From: Spirosoma fluviale
GTDB lineage: Bacteria > Bacteroidota > Bacteroidia > Cytophagales > Spirosomataceae
Reading direction: 5' to 3'
NCBI GenBank assembly: GCA_945883625.1
Contig: CAMCXW010000001.1
Span: 1-64,000, forward strand
DNA length: 64,000 nt
How positions within the stretch are numbered: the first letter of the stretch is position 1; each line of letters opens with the position of its first letter. A model generated the notes under the pieces. It made no database searches. It saw nothing but the letters and a program-made list of their open reading frames with translations, and had not been told where the DNA came from. Below are positions 24,621 to 32,769 of this stretch, piece by piece. Made by a program: the position numbers and the translations under genes.

Positions 24621-25259
24621 TTACTTTTTAGCGGGGATAAGGTACATGCGATTTTCGGTACCTTGAAAAATTCGAACAATGTTCATTCGATGTGTAAAAA
24701 CAACGAGTACGGCGATGAAAACACCAAAGTAAATAATCGCAGGTTCCACAGGTCCAAAAACACCTAAACTAAGTAAAATCGGAAATAAAATAGAGGCAAC
24801 CATTGACCCAAGGGATACATAATGAGAGATCCCAAAAACAATTAAAAATATCAAAATACTGGCAATTGCTGCTTCTGGGTGCAAAGCTAGTACCATGCCC
24901 AAGGTTGTTGCCACACCTTTACCTCCTTTGAAATTGCAAAATACAGGAAGCAAGTGACCGATGATCGCAAGGAAACCGAAAAATATTTTAAGCATCACAC
25001 ACGTTTGCCAGTCGACCTGGTGCATGTAAAACAAAATAGAAGCTAGACTGGTGGCCAAAAAACCTTTAAGCGCATCAACAAATAACACAATAGAACCTGC
25101 TTTTTTGCCTAATACACGAAAGGTATTGGTCGCACCCGCATTTCCACTCCCGTGGAGTCTAATGTCAATGGCATGATACGTATTTCCATACCAAATAGCC
25201 GTGGGAATAGATCCTAGTAAATAACTCAATAAAGAAAGACCGGTAATAATTAAAATCAT
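24621..25259 (-). CDS. plsY: Glycerol-3-phosphate acyltransferase PlsY
   Basis: Integral-membrane enzyme that acylates glycerol-3-phosphate with acyl-phosphate, the product of PlsX (encoded at 35998 here). 212 residues, five to six helices. Motif 1 LGSIPTAIWYG, motif 2 GSGNAGATNTFRVLGKK and motif 3 CNFKGGKGVATTLG are all visible. It has its own promoter and no operon partner on either side. Confidence 0.96.
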   Translation of the reverse strand: MILIITGLSLLSYLLGSIPTAIWYGNTYHAIDIRLHGSGNAGATNTFRVLGKKAGSIVLFVDALKGFLATSLASILFYMHQVDWQTCVMLKIFFGFLAIIGHLLPVFCNFKGGKGVATTLGMVLALHPEAAIASILIFLIVFGISHYVSLGSMVASILFPILLSLGVFGPVEPAIIYFGVFIAVLVVFTHRMNIVRIFQGTENRMYLIPAKK

Positions 25260-25293
25260 AAATCGGCAATAAAATAGCTATTTAGCAGTAAAT

Positions 25294-25324
25294 CAAATAT
25301 AGGTTGCTAAACTGCTAAAATCAA
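25294..25324 (-). promoter_or_regulatory. plsY promoter
   Basis: On the minus strand TTG (25324-25322) is separated by 20 bp from TATATTTG (25301-25294), a good Bacteroidota promoter. The leader to the ATG is about 30 bases. The rest of the 115-bp gap is AT-rich with no further feature seen. Confidence 0.6.
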
Positions 25325-25374
25325 ATAGTTGAAAAAAGTTCTTGAAAAGTTTAAATTTTGGTCTTTATAATATA

Positions 25375-27897
25375 CTAAAAGTGAAAATTTATCGACCCCA
25401 TCAAACGAAATAGATCTGGATTACCATGATCCAAGTAACTCAACCGATGGAATGCTTGCAATCTAAAAAGTTTGAAAATATTATCGATTCCGTAACCCAC
25501 TTCAACAAAAGCTTTTTTAGGATCCAAGGAATCAAAATCGTAGCGATCCAGGTAGCGCGAGTCCATAGGCCGATTAACCTCTTTCATGAGCTCTCGATTT
25601 GACGTTCGTTGGCTACCATAAAGCACGTTTGCGCTCGCAATAAACCTCCATTTTAATTTTTTAATGAGGGGTATCCGATTGAAAAATAAACCTTCAAAGT
25701 TGTGATTGTATTGCAACGAAGCGAAGCGGTCACTGACAAATTCAAAATAGTTCATGGTGGAAAATGCACTCCGAACAAACATAAATGTCTCATTCCCCAA
25801 ATGTGGAAATAAGAGCGGGGCAGGAAGATTGGAAGGGGTGTATCCGGCCAAAAGCGTGTAATCAGATCGACCGTATTTCCCGAATCTAAACGTTTGGTAT
25901 GCTTTAATTGTAAATCGCTGATAGTTGAAATCGCCACCTAATAAGCCCCTAAAGCCTTGCTGATACCGAAATGTAAGCACCGGGATGCGGCGGGTAGCCA
26001 GCGTGACTTTCTCATTCCCATTTAAAATAAAGGTTTCATTTTTAGCAAAACGTGCCTCTAGTGTAAAAAATGTATCATTATAATGATCCTGCACGGGCGA
26101 TTCCATTCCTAACTCGGGTTGGAGTCGGTATTGAAAACGGAATAAGGGAACAAAGGAACGCATGTTCATGGAGCCAGTTAACCGAAAACCCCGAATAAAT
26201 TCAGTGGAAAAAAATGCTTCCGAGTCTCTCCTAAAAAATGCCCCTGAAAATGAACCCCAACGCGTAAATGCATAAAATAATTTATTGTCTCCAATCAGAT
26301 CTGGGGTTAATCCAACACGCTCTAATTCATAACTATGCTTGATTCCAGCCACCGTCCATTTACTTTTGGTGAATAAATAATTCACCTCCCCTGAATATTT
26401 GGGAATCAAATCCTTGGTACCAAAACTGGCGTGCCCTCTAAAAATCCAACTTGAATCAAATAGCGCATTTGTCCGAAAACCCAAGCGCACCCGAGCCCCC
26501 TCAACTTGATTAATCGCCAAACCTGAAATATAGGGCCCCACATCCATATCATTAAATTTACGATAACCACCCAGTACGACATCAGCAATCTCCACGTAGG
26601 TTCGCACGGCGGGCACCGACTTCACCGAATCAATCATCGAAAAAGCAACTAAGTCTTGTCGGCTTAGCGACTCATGACGCGCATTTTTCCAGTATGTTGG
26701 ATTCGCATCCCGCGCATCCTCCGCCACCTCGGATGTTCGATCATAAAAATTTAACGGATGCGGCTTATTGATCACAAAATCTTTATTGGAGATATACATC
26801 TTCAACAACATCCCGGCAGAGCCCTTCGAAATTTCCTCAAGATCAATCAAGAAACGTGTCCGCGCTGGCAACCATACGCCATCAGATGTTTGCTCAAGCT
26901 CTTGCGAAATCTTTACTTTTTCAATAAAATTAAGGTTGGCCGCTTTCCCCACGGTGGCGTCAATTTGCGTTAAAGCAAAGTGCGTTGTATCAATCCACAT
27001 TTGACCAGTGTACGTTAAATCTGCGGCGTTTTTGGGTTCAAATTCAATTTGATAACATACCCTTCCTTCTACTTGTACCGTGTCTAGCAAAAAATACTGA
27101 TACGTTTGCCTCCATTGTTCCCCAATCGGGCTAGCAAAATCCTTACCAAAAAAGCTGATGAAGTTTTGATAAAAATTATAATTCGTCACCAAATTTCCGC
27201 CAACAAGTTGGGAAATAAGTCCCCCATCGCCAATGCCCACTCCTTTGATGTTTGTTTTTAAAATATGCTCTCTGCGGCGACGAGGCGATTCGAGGTAATA
27301 AAATTTACTGACAGTTTCCGTGATGTAGGTGGGAATCACCAACTTACCATCTTCTCCGGCCTGCTGCTCAAATTTTATAATTGACGAAGCAATAGCTTGC
27401 ATCATTTTTTTCCCTTTGAACTTTTCGGAAATATTATCCACATCCAACTCCATTTTCGCGTATGAATCATATTCATAGGCCGAGAGTTGGACGCGATCAT
27501 TGCGGAATTTTTGTGCCTGAACAGCGCGTAAAATACGAAAAGCAGGGTTCTCCCCTGAATACACTTTTACCTCTGTTAAATTAGATGAACTGGGATTTAC
27601 TTGAAAATCTACTTCATGTATGCCGGGAGATTGGGAGACTGATTTGACCCGTCGGGTATACCCCACCATCGAAACAAACAAAGAATCAGCAGCTACGTTA
27701 GATTGAAAGGAATAAACCCCTTGAAAATTAGTTGTACCTCCGCTATTCACCCCCTTGATTCCTACAGACGCAAAGGGAATTGGATCTCCCGAATCTGCAT
27801 CCGTTACTAATCCCTTATAGACAAATTGAGCCTTTACATGGGAAGCGAGGAGAAGAAAAATAAACACTAGCCAACGGCTATTGCGACACAAAATCAT
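25375..27897 (-). CDS. DUF5686 outer-membrane protein with carboxypeptidase-like regulatory domain
   Basis: An 840-residue predicted outer-membrane protein. Signal peptide MILCRNSRWLVFIFLLLASH, then a carboxypeptidase-D regulatory-like beta-sandwich (about 26-110: GLVTDADSGDPIPFASVGIKG), then the DUF5686 region to the end. Many amphipathic strands end in GSINFHF, consistent with a barrel and its aromatic terminus. The family is common in Bacteroidota and its function is unknown. I chose ATG 27897 at the signal peptide; the TTG at 27933 overlaps the rdgB stop. It is downstream of rdgB and the FKBP genes on the same strand and may be the last gene of that operon. Confidence 0.87.
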   Translation of the reverse strand: MILCRNSRWLVFIFLLLASHVKAQFVYKGLVTDADSGDPIPFASVGIKGVNSGGTTNFQGVYSFQSNVAADSLFVSMVGYTRRVKSVSQSPGIHEVDFQVNPSSSNLTEVKVYSGENPAFRILRAVQAQKFRNDRVQLSAYEYDSYAKMELDVDNISEKFKGKKMMQAIASSIIKFEQQAGEDGKLVIPTYITETVSKFYYLESPRRRREHILKTNIKGVGIGDGGLISQLVGGNLVTNYNFYQNFISFFGKDFASPIGEQWRQTYQYFLLDTVQVEGRVCYQIEFEPKNAADLTYTGQMWIDTTHFALTQIDATVGKAANLNFIEKVKISQELEQTSDGVWLPARTRFLIDLEEISKGSAGMLLKMYISNKDFVINKPHPLNFYDRTSEVAEDARDANPTYWKNARHESLSRQDLVAFSMIDSVKSVPAVRTYVEIADVVLGGYRKFNDMDVGPYISGLAINQVEGARVRLGFRTNALFDSSWIFRGHASFGTKDLIPKYSGEVNYLFTKSKWTVAGIKHSYELERVGLTPDLIGDNKLFYAFTRWGSFSGAFFRRDSEAFFSTEFIRGFRLTGSMNMRSFVPLFRFQYRLQPELGMESPVQDHYNDTFFTLEARFAKNETFILNGNEKVTLATRRIPVLTFRYQQGFRGLLGGDFNYQRFTIKAYQTFRFGKYGRSDYTLLAGYTPSNLPAPLLFPHLGNETFMFVRSAFSTMNYFEFVSDRFASLQYNHNFEGLFFNRIPLIKKLKWRFIASANVLYGSQRTSNRELMKEVNRPMDSRYLDRYDFDSLDPKKAFVEVGYGIDNIFKLFRLQAFHRLSYLDHGNPDLFRLMGSINFHF

Positions 27898-27929
27898 CCT
27901 GTAGTTATATTTACTAAATTTCAATTTGA

Positions 27930-28532
27930 TCAATGTCCCTCAAAAATCTGGTCATCCAAAACAAATTTTTTGAATTTCTGAAGGGCACGAGCACGATGTG
28001 CTATTTGATTTTTTTCGGCCAAACTTAACTCTGCGAAGGTTTTCGTAAGTCCTTCTGGAACAAAAATTGGGTCATATCCAAATCCATTAGATCCCCGTTG
28101 CTCCGCTTCAATATGTCCTTGTATCTCGCCTTCAAATACATAGAATTTACCCTGATGATGCAATGTCAAAATTGTAACAAACCGTGCCTGACGATTATCA
28201 GAGCCAGATAACACCTCCAACAGCTTCGCCATATTCGCCGAATCACTTTTGTGCTCACCTGCATAGCGTGCAGAATAAACACCTGGAGCTCCTCTTAAGG
28301 CCTCCACTTCCAATCCTGAATCATCCGCCAAACACGTAATTCCTCCAAAATTTTGCGCAATATATTGTGCTTTTTGCCTCGAGTTTTCAGTTAAGGTTTT
28401 TCCCGTCTCCGGAATCTCTACAGCTAAGCCTAAATCAAAAACCGTCCGAAAATCAAAAAGATCTCCTAAGAGATCCTTGATTTCATCTATTTTATGCCTG
28501 TTTTGTGTCGCTAAATAAATAATTGGTTTCAT
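27930..28532 (-). CDS. rdgB: XTP/dITP pyrophosphatase (RdgB/HAM1 family)
   Basis: Removes non-canonical purine triphosphates (XTP, dITP) from the nucleotide pool. 200 residues. Seen: LATQNRHKIDEIKDLL at the N-terminus, TCLADDSGLEVEALRGAPGVYSARYAGE (catalytic Asp and specificity loop) and the C-terminal GFGYDPIFVPEG and AHRARALQK. Five bases separate it from an FKBP lipoprotein gene upstream. Length and motifs are standard. Confidence 0.96.
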   Translation of the reverse strand: MKPIIYLATQNRHKIDEIKDLLGDLFDFRTVFDLGLAVEIPETGKTLTENSRQKAQYIAQNFGGITCLADDSGLEVEALRGAPGVYSARYAGEHKSDSANMAKLLEVLSGSDNRQARFVTILTLHHQGKFYVFEGEIQGHIEAEQRGSNGFGYDPIFVPEGLTKTFAELSLAEKNQIAHRARALQKFKKFVLDDQIFEGH

Positions 28533-28537
28533 TATCC

Positions 28538-29428
28538 CTAGGGCGCAATAACCGAAATTTCAAAATACAAAGGAGAATAGCCCGGTATCGCCGAGTTCCC
28601 TGCTGTACCATAACCCAATGAATATGGAATTATAACGGCTGCTTTCTCCCCAGCACGCATCTTTTTCAATGCCTCTGTAAATCCAGGAATCAAATTATTT
28701 TGACTCAAGACAAAAGGGACCGTTGGGGTTCCTAACGTCCCCGACCCAAAAATAGGATTGTAAACAAATGCACCTGATACATCTGAATGAACATAACTGT
28801 AAGACAAACGACCCGTGTAATTTACTAAAACAGGCGCATCAGCTGATACAGCAGCACCTGTTGGATTCGCTACTAATTTCTTAAAAACTAGACCGTTACT
28901 CAATCTTTCCGGATTTTCAATACCGTATGTTTTTTCAATCAAGGCAATTTGAGCCGCCTCATTTCGAATGGCATCAATGGTCAACTCCAGAACAATGACC
29001 GAAAATGCAGGTACATCACCCAATTGGGAACTCCCAAAAGCCAAAGCTGACGGGATTACAAACAAACCACTTTCCCCTTCATTGAGCAAACTTAAAGGCA
29101 AACTAAATAGCGATTGAGATGTATTGACACCCCAAACAAGTGATCGATTAATGTTTTTAGTTCGGGAAGTGGAATCGATTATTTTACCATCCAACAAGCT
29201 CATTTTGTAATGAAAAGTAACTAGCTCGCCTACAATTTTTACATCAACTCTTAGAGTAGGGGTTTGATAGTGCAACCCTTCAGGACTCTTTTTCAAGGTT
29301 AAATTCTTGAGCTTGATGTATTCTTGAATCTCAACCTCATTCTTATTCGAAGGGTCTTCTGGCGTTTCGAGCGTACAGCTACTAAATAAAACGGAACAGA
29401 TACATACTAAACCAAAAATATATTTCAT
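28538..29428 (-). CDS. Lipoprotein with two FKBP-type domains (third of a tandem set)
   Basis: A 296-residue predicted lipoprotein: signal MKYIFGLVCICSVLFSS with lipobox Cys in FSSC. Two FKBP-fold regions follow. The first (about 65-155) is degenerate; the second (about 185-296) keeps VLVNYTGRL, IPGFTEALKKMRAGEKAAVIIPYSLGYG and the terminal YFEISVI. Peptidyl-prolyl isomerase activity is plausible only for the second domain. It follows its paralogue by 5 bases and precedes rdgB by 5 bases. FKBP lipoproteins such as GldI act in gliding motility in some Bacteroidota; this is not evidence that these do. Confidence 0.88.
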   Translation of the reverse strand: MKYIFGLVCICSVLFSSCTLETPEDPSNKNEVEIQEYIKLKNLTLKKSPEGLHYQTPTLRVDVKIVGELVTFHYKMSLLDGKIIDSTSRTKNINRSLVWGVNTSQSLFSLPLSLLNEGESGLFVIPSALAFGSSQLGDVPAFSVIVLELTIDAIRNEAAQIALIEKTYGIENPERLSNGLVFKKLVANPTGAAVSADAPVLVNYTGRLSYSYVHSDVSGAFVYNPIFGSGTLGTPTVPFVLSQNNLIPGFTEALKKMRAGEKAAVIIPYSLGYGTAGNSAIPGYSPLYFEISVIAP

Positions 29429-29433
29429 CTACT

Positions 29434-30285
29434 TTATTGAATTTTGGCAACGTAAATTTCAAAAACTAAGGGTGTAAAGCCAGGAATGGTCGTACTCGAT
29501 CCTTTTTCACCATATCCAAGAGAAGACGGGAAAACGAGAACAGCTCGCTCGCCAAGACGCATCTTGGCAACACCTGCTGAAAAGCCTTTAACCGTCTGCG
29601 AACTACCTATCGTCACAGAGAAGCTATCTGTACGCGCCATATTTCCATCAAATGCAATTCCATTTAATAAACGGCCTGTATACTTCAATTTAACTACTTT
29701 CCCGGACGCAGGAACGTCACCTGTTCCAGGAGTCAAACTAATGTAGCGTAAGCCATCAGCAGTTCTTTCCTTAACTGTATATTTCTTTGCTGCAATATAT
29801 TCTTCGATGCGATCATTTTGACTGCGAACAGAATAATTCTTTATAACCACCTTCACAGGCGTAAATGCAGGAAGCCCATCAAAAGATTGTGATGTACCCG
29901 GTAAGCCCATAACAGCCTCTTCTCCATCCTTTAGATAGGACATCAAACGCCCAAAAATGGGATTCAAATACCCAAATTGGTACACCAAAGGATCCTTTGG
30001 ACTTTCAATAATCTGACCTGTTAGCAAATTTGAAAGTTCATAGTGCATTTGAAGCGTATCTGCCTTGGAGGCTAGTTCGCCTGTGGAATTTGTTTTAGTC
30101 AGCGCGTAATAAGCGCCATTTTCAATCGCAATAGGAGACTGATTTTGTTTCGCAAAAAAAGCTAAAATTTGGGCCTGATTTTCTTTGGCCTTTACTTCAT
30201 CTGCTAATTCCACATTGGACAAACACGAACTCATCGTCCAAACGGCAAGAATTGCCCAAAACCCTTTTTGAATACTACCTATCAT
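29434..30285 (-). CDS. Lipoprotein with two FKBP-type domains (second of a tandem set)
   Basis: 283 residues from ATG 30285 (MIGSIQKGF), chosen because it places the signal peptide and lipobox (MSSC) at the N-terminus; a longer in-frame start at 30324 adds a basic stretch of 13 residues. A degenerate FKBP region occupies about 60-150. The C-terminal FKBP domain has VVKLKYTGRLLNGIAFDGN, VKGFSAGVAKMRLGERAVLVFPSSLGYG and a terminal VFEIYVAKI strand. It is expected at the periplasmic face of a membrane, perhaps as a folding catalyst or chaperone for outer-membrane proteins. It clearly arose with its two neighbours by tandem duplication. Confidence 0.88.
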   Translation of the reverse strand: MIGSIQKGFWAILAVWTMSSCLSNVELADEVKAKENQAQILAFFAKQNQSPIAIENGAYYALTKTNSTGELASKADTLQMHYELSNLLTGQIIESPKDPLVYQFGYLNPIFGRLMSYLKDGEEAVMGLPGTSQSFDGLPAFTPVKVVIKNYSVRSQNDRIEEYIAAKKYTVKERTADGLRYISLTPGTGDVPASGKVVKLKYTGRLLNGIAFDGNMARTDSFSVTIGSSQTVKGFSAGVAKMRLGERAVLVFPSSLGYGEKGSSTTIPGFTPLVFEIYVAKIQ

Positions 30286-30334
30286 AATCTTTTCTAAACG
30301 AAAAAAACGTTTCTTTCGTATCAATCAAAATTAA

Positions 30335-30353
30335 GGGGGAACAAATCTCCCCC
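30335..30353 (-). terminator. Weak hairpin between two FKBP genes
   Basis: GGGGGA and TCCCCC form a 6-bp GC-rich stem around a 7-base loop. On the minus strand TTAATTTT follows. It may partly terminate transcription after the first FKBP gene and lower expression of the two downstream copies. Confidence 0.45.
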
Positions 30354-30361
30354 TCAACAAT

Positions 30362-31225
30362 TTATTTTTTGCTCAATACTTCAACCTCAAAAACTAAAAC
30401 TGAATTAGCTGGGATTGGACCACGACCTTGATCACCGTAGGCCATTTGAGAAGGAATAACAAAAACTCCTTTTCCGCCTGCCTTTAATAAAGTTAACGCT
30501 TCGTTAAAACCTGGGATCATCTGACCTAAAGGCATTTCTGTATTTGAACCCTTATCAAATTCTTTTCCATCTAAAAATGTGCCACGGTAGTTAACCATCC
30601 ATGATTCTCCCATTTTAGGCGATGCACCTTGACCTGGCTTTTCAATACTTGCAAGCAATCCTGAAGCTGTTTTGGTAAATTTCTTACCTGATTTAGCCAC
30701 GTATGCATCAATCATAGCAGGTTGTTGGGCAAGTAGTTTAGCAGCATCTGCTTTCGCTTTCTCTGCTTGGCCAGCCATTTCTTTTTCAAATTCAGCCTTT
30801 GATTGAACTTTCAAAATCTTTACCGTATACTTTAAATCAGTCCCCGGCTTCAAGAATGGAGGCAATGGAGCTTGTACTGTTTTCGCCAAGCTATCGATCG
30901 GAACCAAAATTGTGGCCGAATCCCCAATAGACAATAAACGAAGTCCATTTTCAAATGTACCCTTAAATGCTCCTGGAGCAGCTTGCGGTGCCTGAACCAT
31001 CCCTTTTCCTGGTTGGCCATCCTTACGCGTATCTTGCAAAACAGAATCAGCGCCATTTTTGATCACCAAATCAAACGTAATGATGTCCCCATCTTTCAAC
31101 TTTTTAGCATTGTTGTCATGACTGTGGATTTGAATTTTTACTCCTTCAATTACTTCTACTTTATCCTTGGTACAAGCTGTCATTAAAACAGTAGCAGAAA
31201 ATAGGACTCCTAAGATTTTACGCAT
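30362..31225 (-). CDS. Lipoprotein with two FKBP-type domains (first of a tandem set)
   Basis: 287 residues: signal MRKILGVLFSATVLMTAC with lipobox Cys, an N-terminal FKBP-like region (about 35-145), a charged Ala/Lys helix (EKEMAGQAEKAKADAAKLL) and a C-terminal FKBP domain with MVNYRGTFLDGKEFDKG, MIPGFNEALTLLKAGGKGVFVIPSQMAYG and FEVEVLSK. The long linker helix is like that of the dimeric MIP/FkpA chaperones, which suggests chaperone activity as inference. It lies 17 bases downstream of the DHH gene. A weak hairpin separates it from the next FKBP gene. Confidence 0.9.
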   Translation of the reverse strand: MRKILGVLFSATVLMTACTKDKVEVIEGVKIQIHSHDNNAKKLKDGDIITFDLVIKNGADSVLQDTRKDGQPGKGMVQAPQAAPGAFKGTFENGLRLLSIGDSATILVPIDSLAKTVQAPLPPFLKPGTDLKYTVKILKVQSKAEFEKEMAGQAEKAKADAAKLLAQQPAMIDAYVAKSGKKFTKTASGLLASIEKPGQGASPKMGESWMVNYRGTFLDGKEFDKGSNTEMPLGQMIPGFNEALTLLKAGGKGVFVIPSQMAYGDQGRGPIPANSVLVFEVEVLSKK

Positions 31226-31242
31226 GATTTCGTTGTTTATTT

Positions 31243-32271
31243 TTATAAATTTTTAACTCGATTAATTTCAGAAAGGTACAAAGGTAACACTTCTAGCAAT
31301 TTTTCCTTCGCTTCTGTCAAACCGCCAGAAGAAAATCGTCCGCCAGACGCATTTTTATGTCCACCACCCTCAAAATAAGTAGCGGCAAATTGGTTCACTG
31401 CAAAAGGCTCAATCGACCGAAAAGATAGCTTTACACCATCTGGACGCTGAATCATACAAATAGACCAAATTGCTCCGGCCAACTGTAAGCCATAATTCAC
31501 AATGCCTTCCGTGTCACCAGGTTGCGAATGAAATAGTTTTTGATCTTCCTCCGTAATCCACATAAAGGCTAAATGATAATCAGGTAAATATTCCAAGCGG
31601 TTTGCCAGCACATGACCCATAAAGCGCAAACGTTGCAAACTCGCCGAATCAAATACCTTGCGATGAACCGCGTTTGTATTCACTCCTATTTTAATCAACG
31701 CTGCAACAACTTCGTGCACATGTGCTGTCGTATTTGGATGTCGGAATGATCCCGTATCCGTCATAATTCCCGAATATAAGCATGACCCCATATCCGTATC
31801 AATTAAGGCTTCGTCGCCCCATTCTTGAATCAAATCAAAAATCAACTCACAGGTAGACGCCGCAACTGTCCGATGATAATAATAATCGGCAAAATCCTCC
31901 GGATCCAAGTGATGGTCAATAACTACCTTCTGGCAACGAGCCGCTTCGACCCATTTCGCCAAGCCATGCAAACGCTGCATGCCCGAGAAATCAAGGCAAA
32001 AAATCCAATCCGCCGACTGTATCAATCCGTCAATTTGAACCTTGTGTAAAATATTTTCAAAATCAAGTATATCAGCAGCGCCAGGCATCCACAATAGATT
32101 TGCCGATAACCCGGAAGGAACAACAACAATTGCATCTAAACCCTTCTTAATCAAATACTTCTGCCAGGCTAATGTAGAACCAATGGCATCAGAATCAGGA
32201 TTAAAATGCGTCGTAATAATAACTTGTTGGCCCGGAACTAAGGCAGCACGTAGTGCAGAAATTGATGACAT
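31243..32271 (-). CDS. DHH-family phosphoesterase, NrnA-like nanoRNase/pAp phosphatase
   Basis: Predicted cytoplasmic manganese-dependent enzyme that degrades 2-5-nt RNA or pAp; c-di-nucleotide breakdown products are also substrates in relatives. 342 residues. Seen: [16 protein letters not shown] (motif I), CLDFSG, the DHH motif in [23 protein letters not shown] and the C-terminal DHHA1 motif [13 protein letters not shown] 32271 ([11 protein letters not shown]) is the proper start; the frame is open for 69 codons further but this would run through the ndk promoter. It heads a leftward unit with the FKBP genes. Confidence 0.93.
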   Translation of the reverse strand: MSSISALRAALVPGQQVIITTHFNPDSDAIGSTLAWQKYLIKKGLDAIVVVPSGLSANLLWMPGAADILDFENILHKVQIDGLIQSADWIFCLDFSGMQRLHGLAKWVEAARCQKVVIDHHLDPEDFADYYYHRTVAASTCELIFDLIQEWGDEALIDTDMGSCLYSGIMTDTGSFRHPNTTAHVHEVVAALIKIGVNTNAVHRKVFDSASLQRLRFMGHVLANRLEYLPDYHLAFMWITEEDQKLFHSQPGDTEGIVNYGLQLAGAIWSICMIQRPDGVKLSFRSIEPFAVNQFAATYFEGGGHKNASGGRFSSGGLTEAKEKLLEVLPLYLSEINRVKNL

Positions 32272-32295
32272 AAAGTTGGATAAAGTGCTTATGAT

Positions 32296-32326
32296 TTGGG
32301 CGTTCGCAAAGTTAAAGATAAATTTG
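32296..32326 (+). promoter_or_regulatory. ndk promoter
   Basis: TTG at 32296-32298, 20 bp spacing, TAAATTTG at 32319-32326: a textbook Bacteroidota promoter. The leader is about 15 bases to the ATG at 32348. It overlaps the divergent promoter of the DHH gene. Confidence 0.65.
32307..32314 (-). promoter_or_regulatory. -7 element of the DHH gene
   Basis: The minus strand reads TAACTTTG, 35 bases before the DHH ATG. It sits inside the spacer of the ndk promoter, so the two divergent promoters should compete for RNA polymerase. Confidence 0.5.
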
Positions 32327-32347
32327 TTGAAAAGTAATAAAAACGAG

Positions 32348-32767
32348 ATGCCAACAAACAGAACTTTTACCATGATTAAACCCGATGCCATTGTAGATGG
32401 ATTTACGGGACCTATCATTGAACAAATTGAAGCCGCGGGATTTAGAATCGTCGCGATGAAAAAAGTGCACCTGAGCATGGAAGAAGCAGGAAAATTTTAT
32501 GAAGTTCATCAAGAGCGCCCATTTTACGGTGAGCTTTGTGAGCACATGTCTTCCAATCCAATCATTCCCATGGTCTTGGAAAAAGAAAATGCCATAGAAG
32601 AGTTTCGAATACTAATCGGAGCAACAGACCCAGCCAAAGCGGCAGAAGGCACAATTCGTAAGCAATTTGCCCGCTCAATAGGATCAAACGCGATTCATGG
32701 ATCTGATTCGGACGCAAATGCAGCAATCGAAGGAGCTTTCTTCTTTACGCCCACTGAACTTAAATAA
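32348..32767 (+). CDS. ndk: Nucleoside diphosphate kinase
   Basis: Transfers the gamma-phosphate between nucleoside triphosphates and diphosphates. 139 residues, standard for the family. Seen: [17 protein letters not shown], the [11 protein letters not shown] region, and the active-site His in [12 protein letters not shown]. The start at ATG 32348 (MPTNRTF) follows the promoter; earlier in-frame codons lie antisense inside the DHH gene and are not used. It ends 2 bases before the stop of the convergent glycosyltransferase gene. Confidence 0.97.
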   Translation: MPTNRTFTMIKPDAIVDGFTGPIIEQIEAAGFRIVAMKKVHLSMEEAGKFYEVHQERPFYGELCEHMSSNPIIPMVLEKENAIEEFRILIGATDPAKAAEGTIRKQFARSIGSNAIHGSDSDANAAIEGAFFFTPTELK

Positions 32768-32769
32768 GC

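Noticed and set aside
32042-32347. Long upstream extension of ndk
   Set aside because: It is antisense to the DHH gene and crosses the ndk promoter. The protein family begins at the ATG at 32348.
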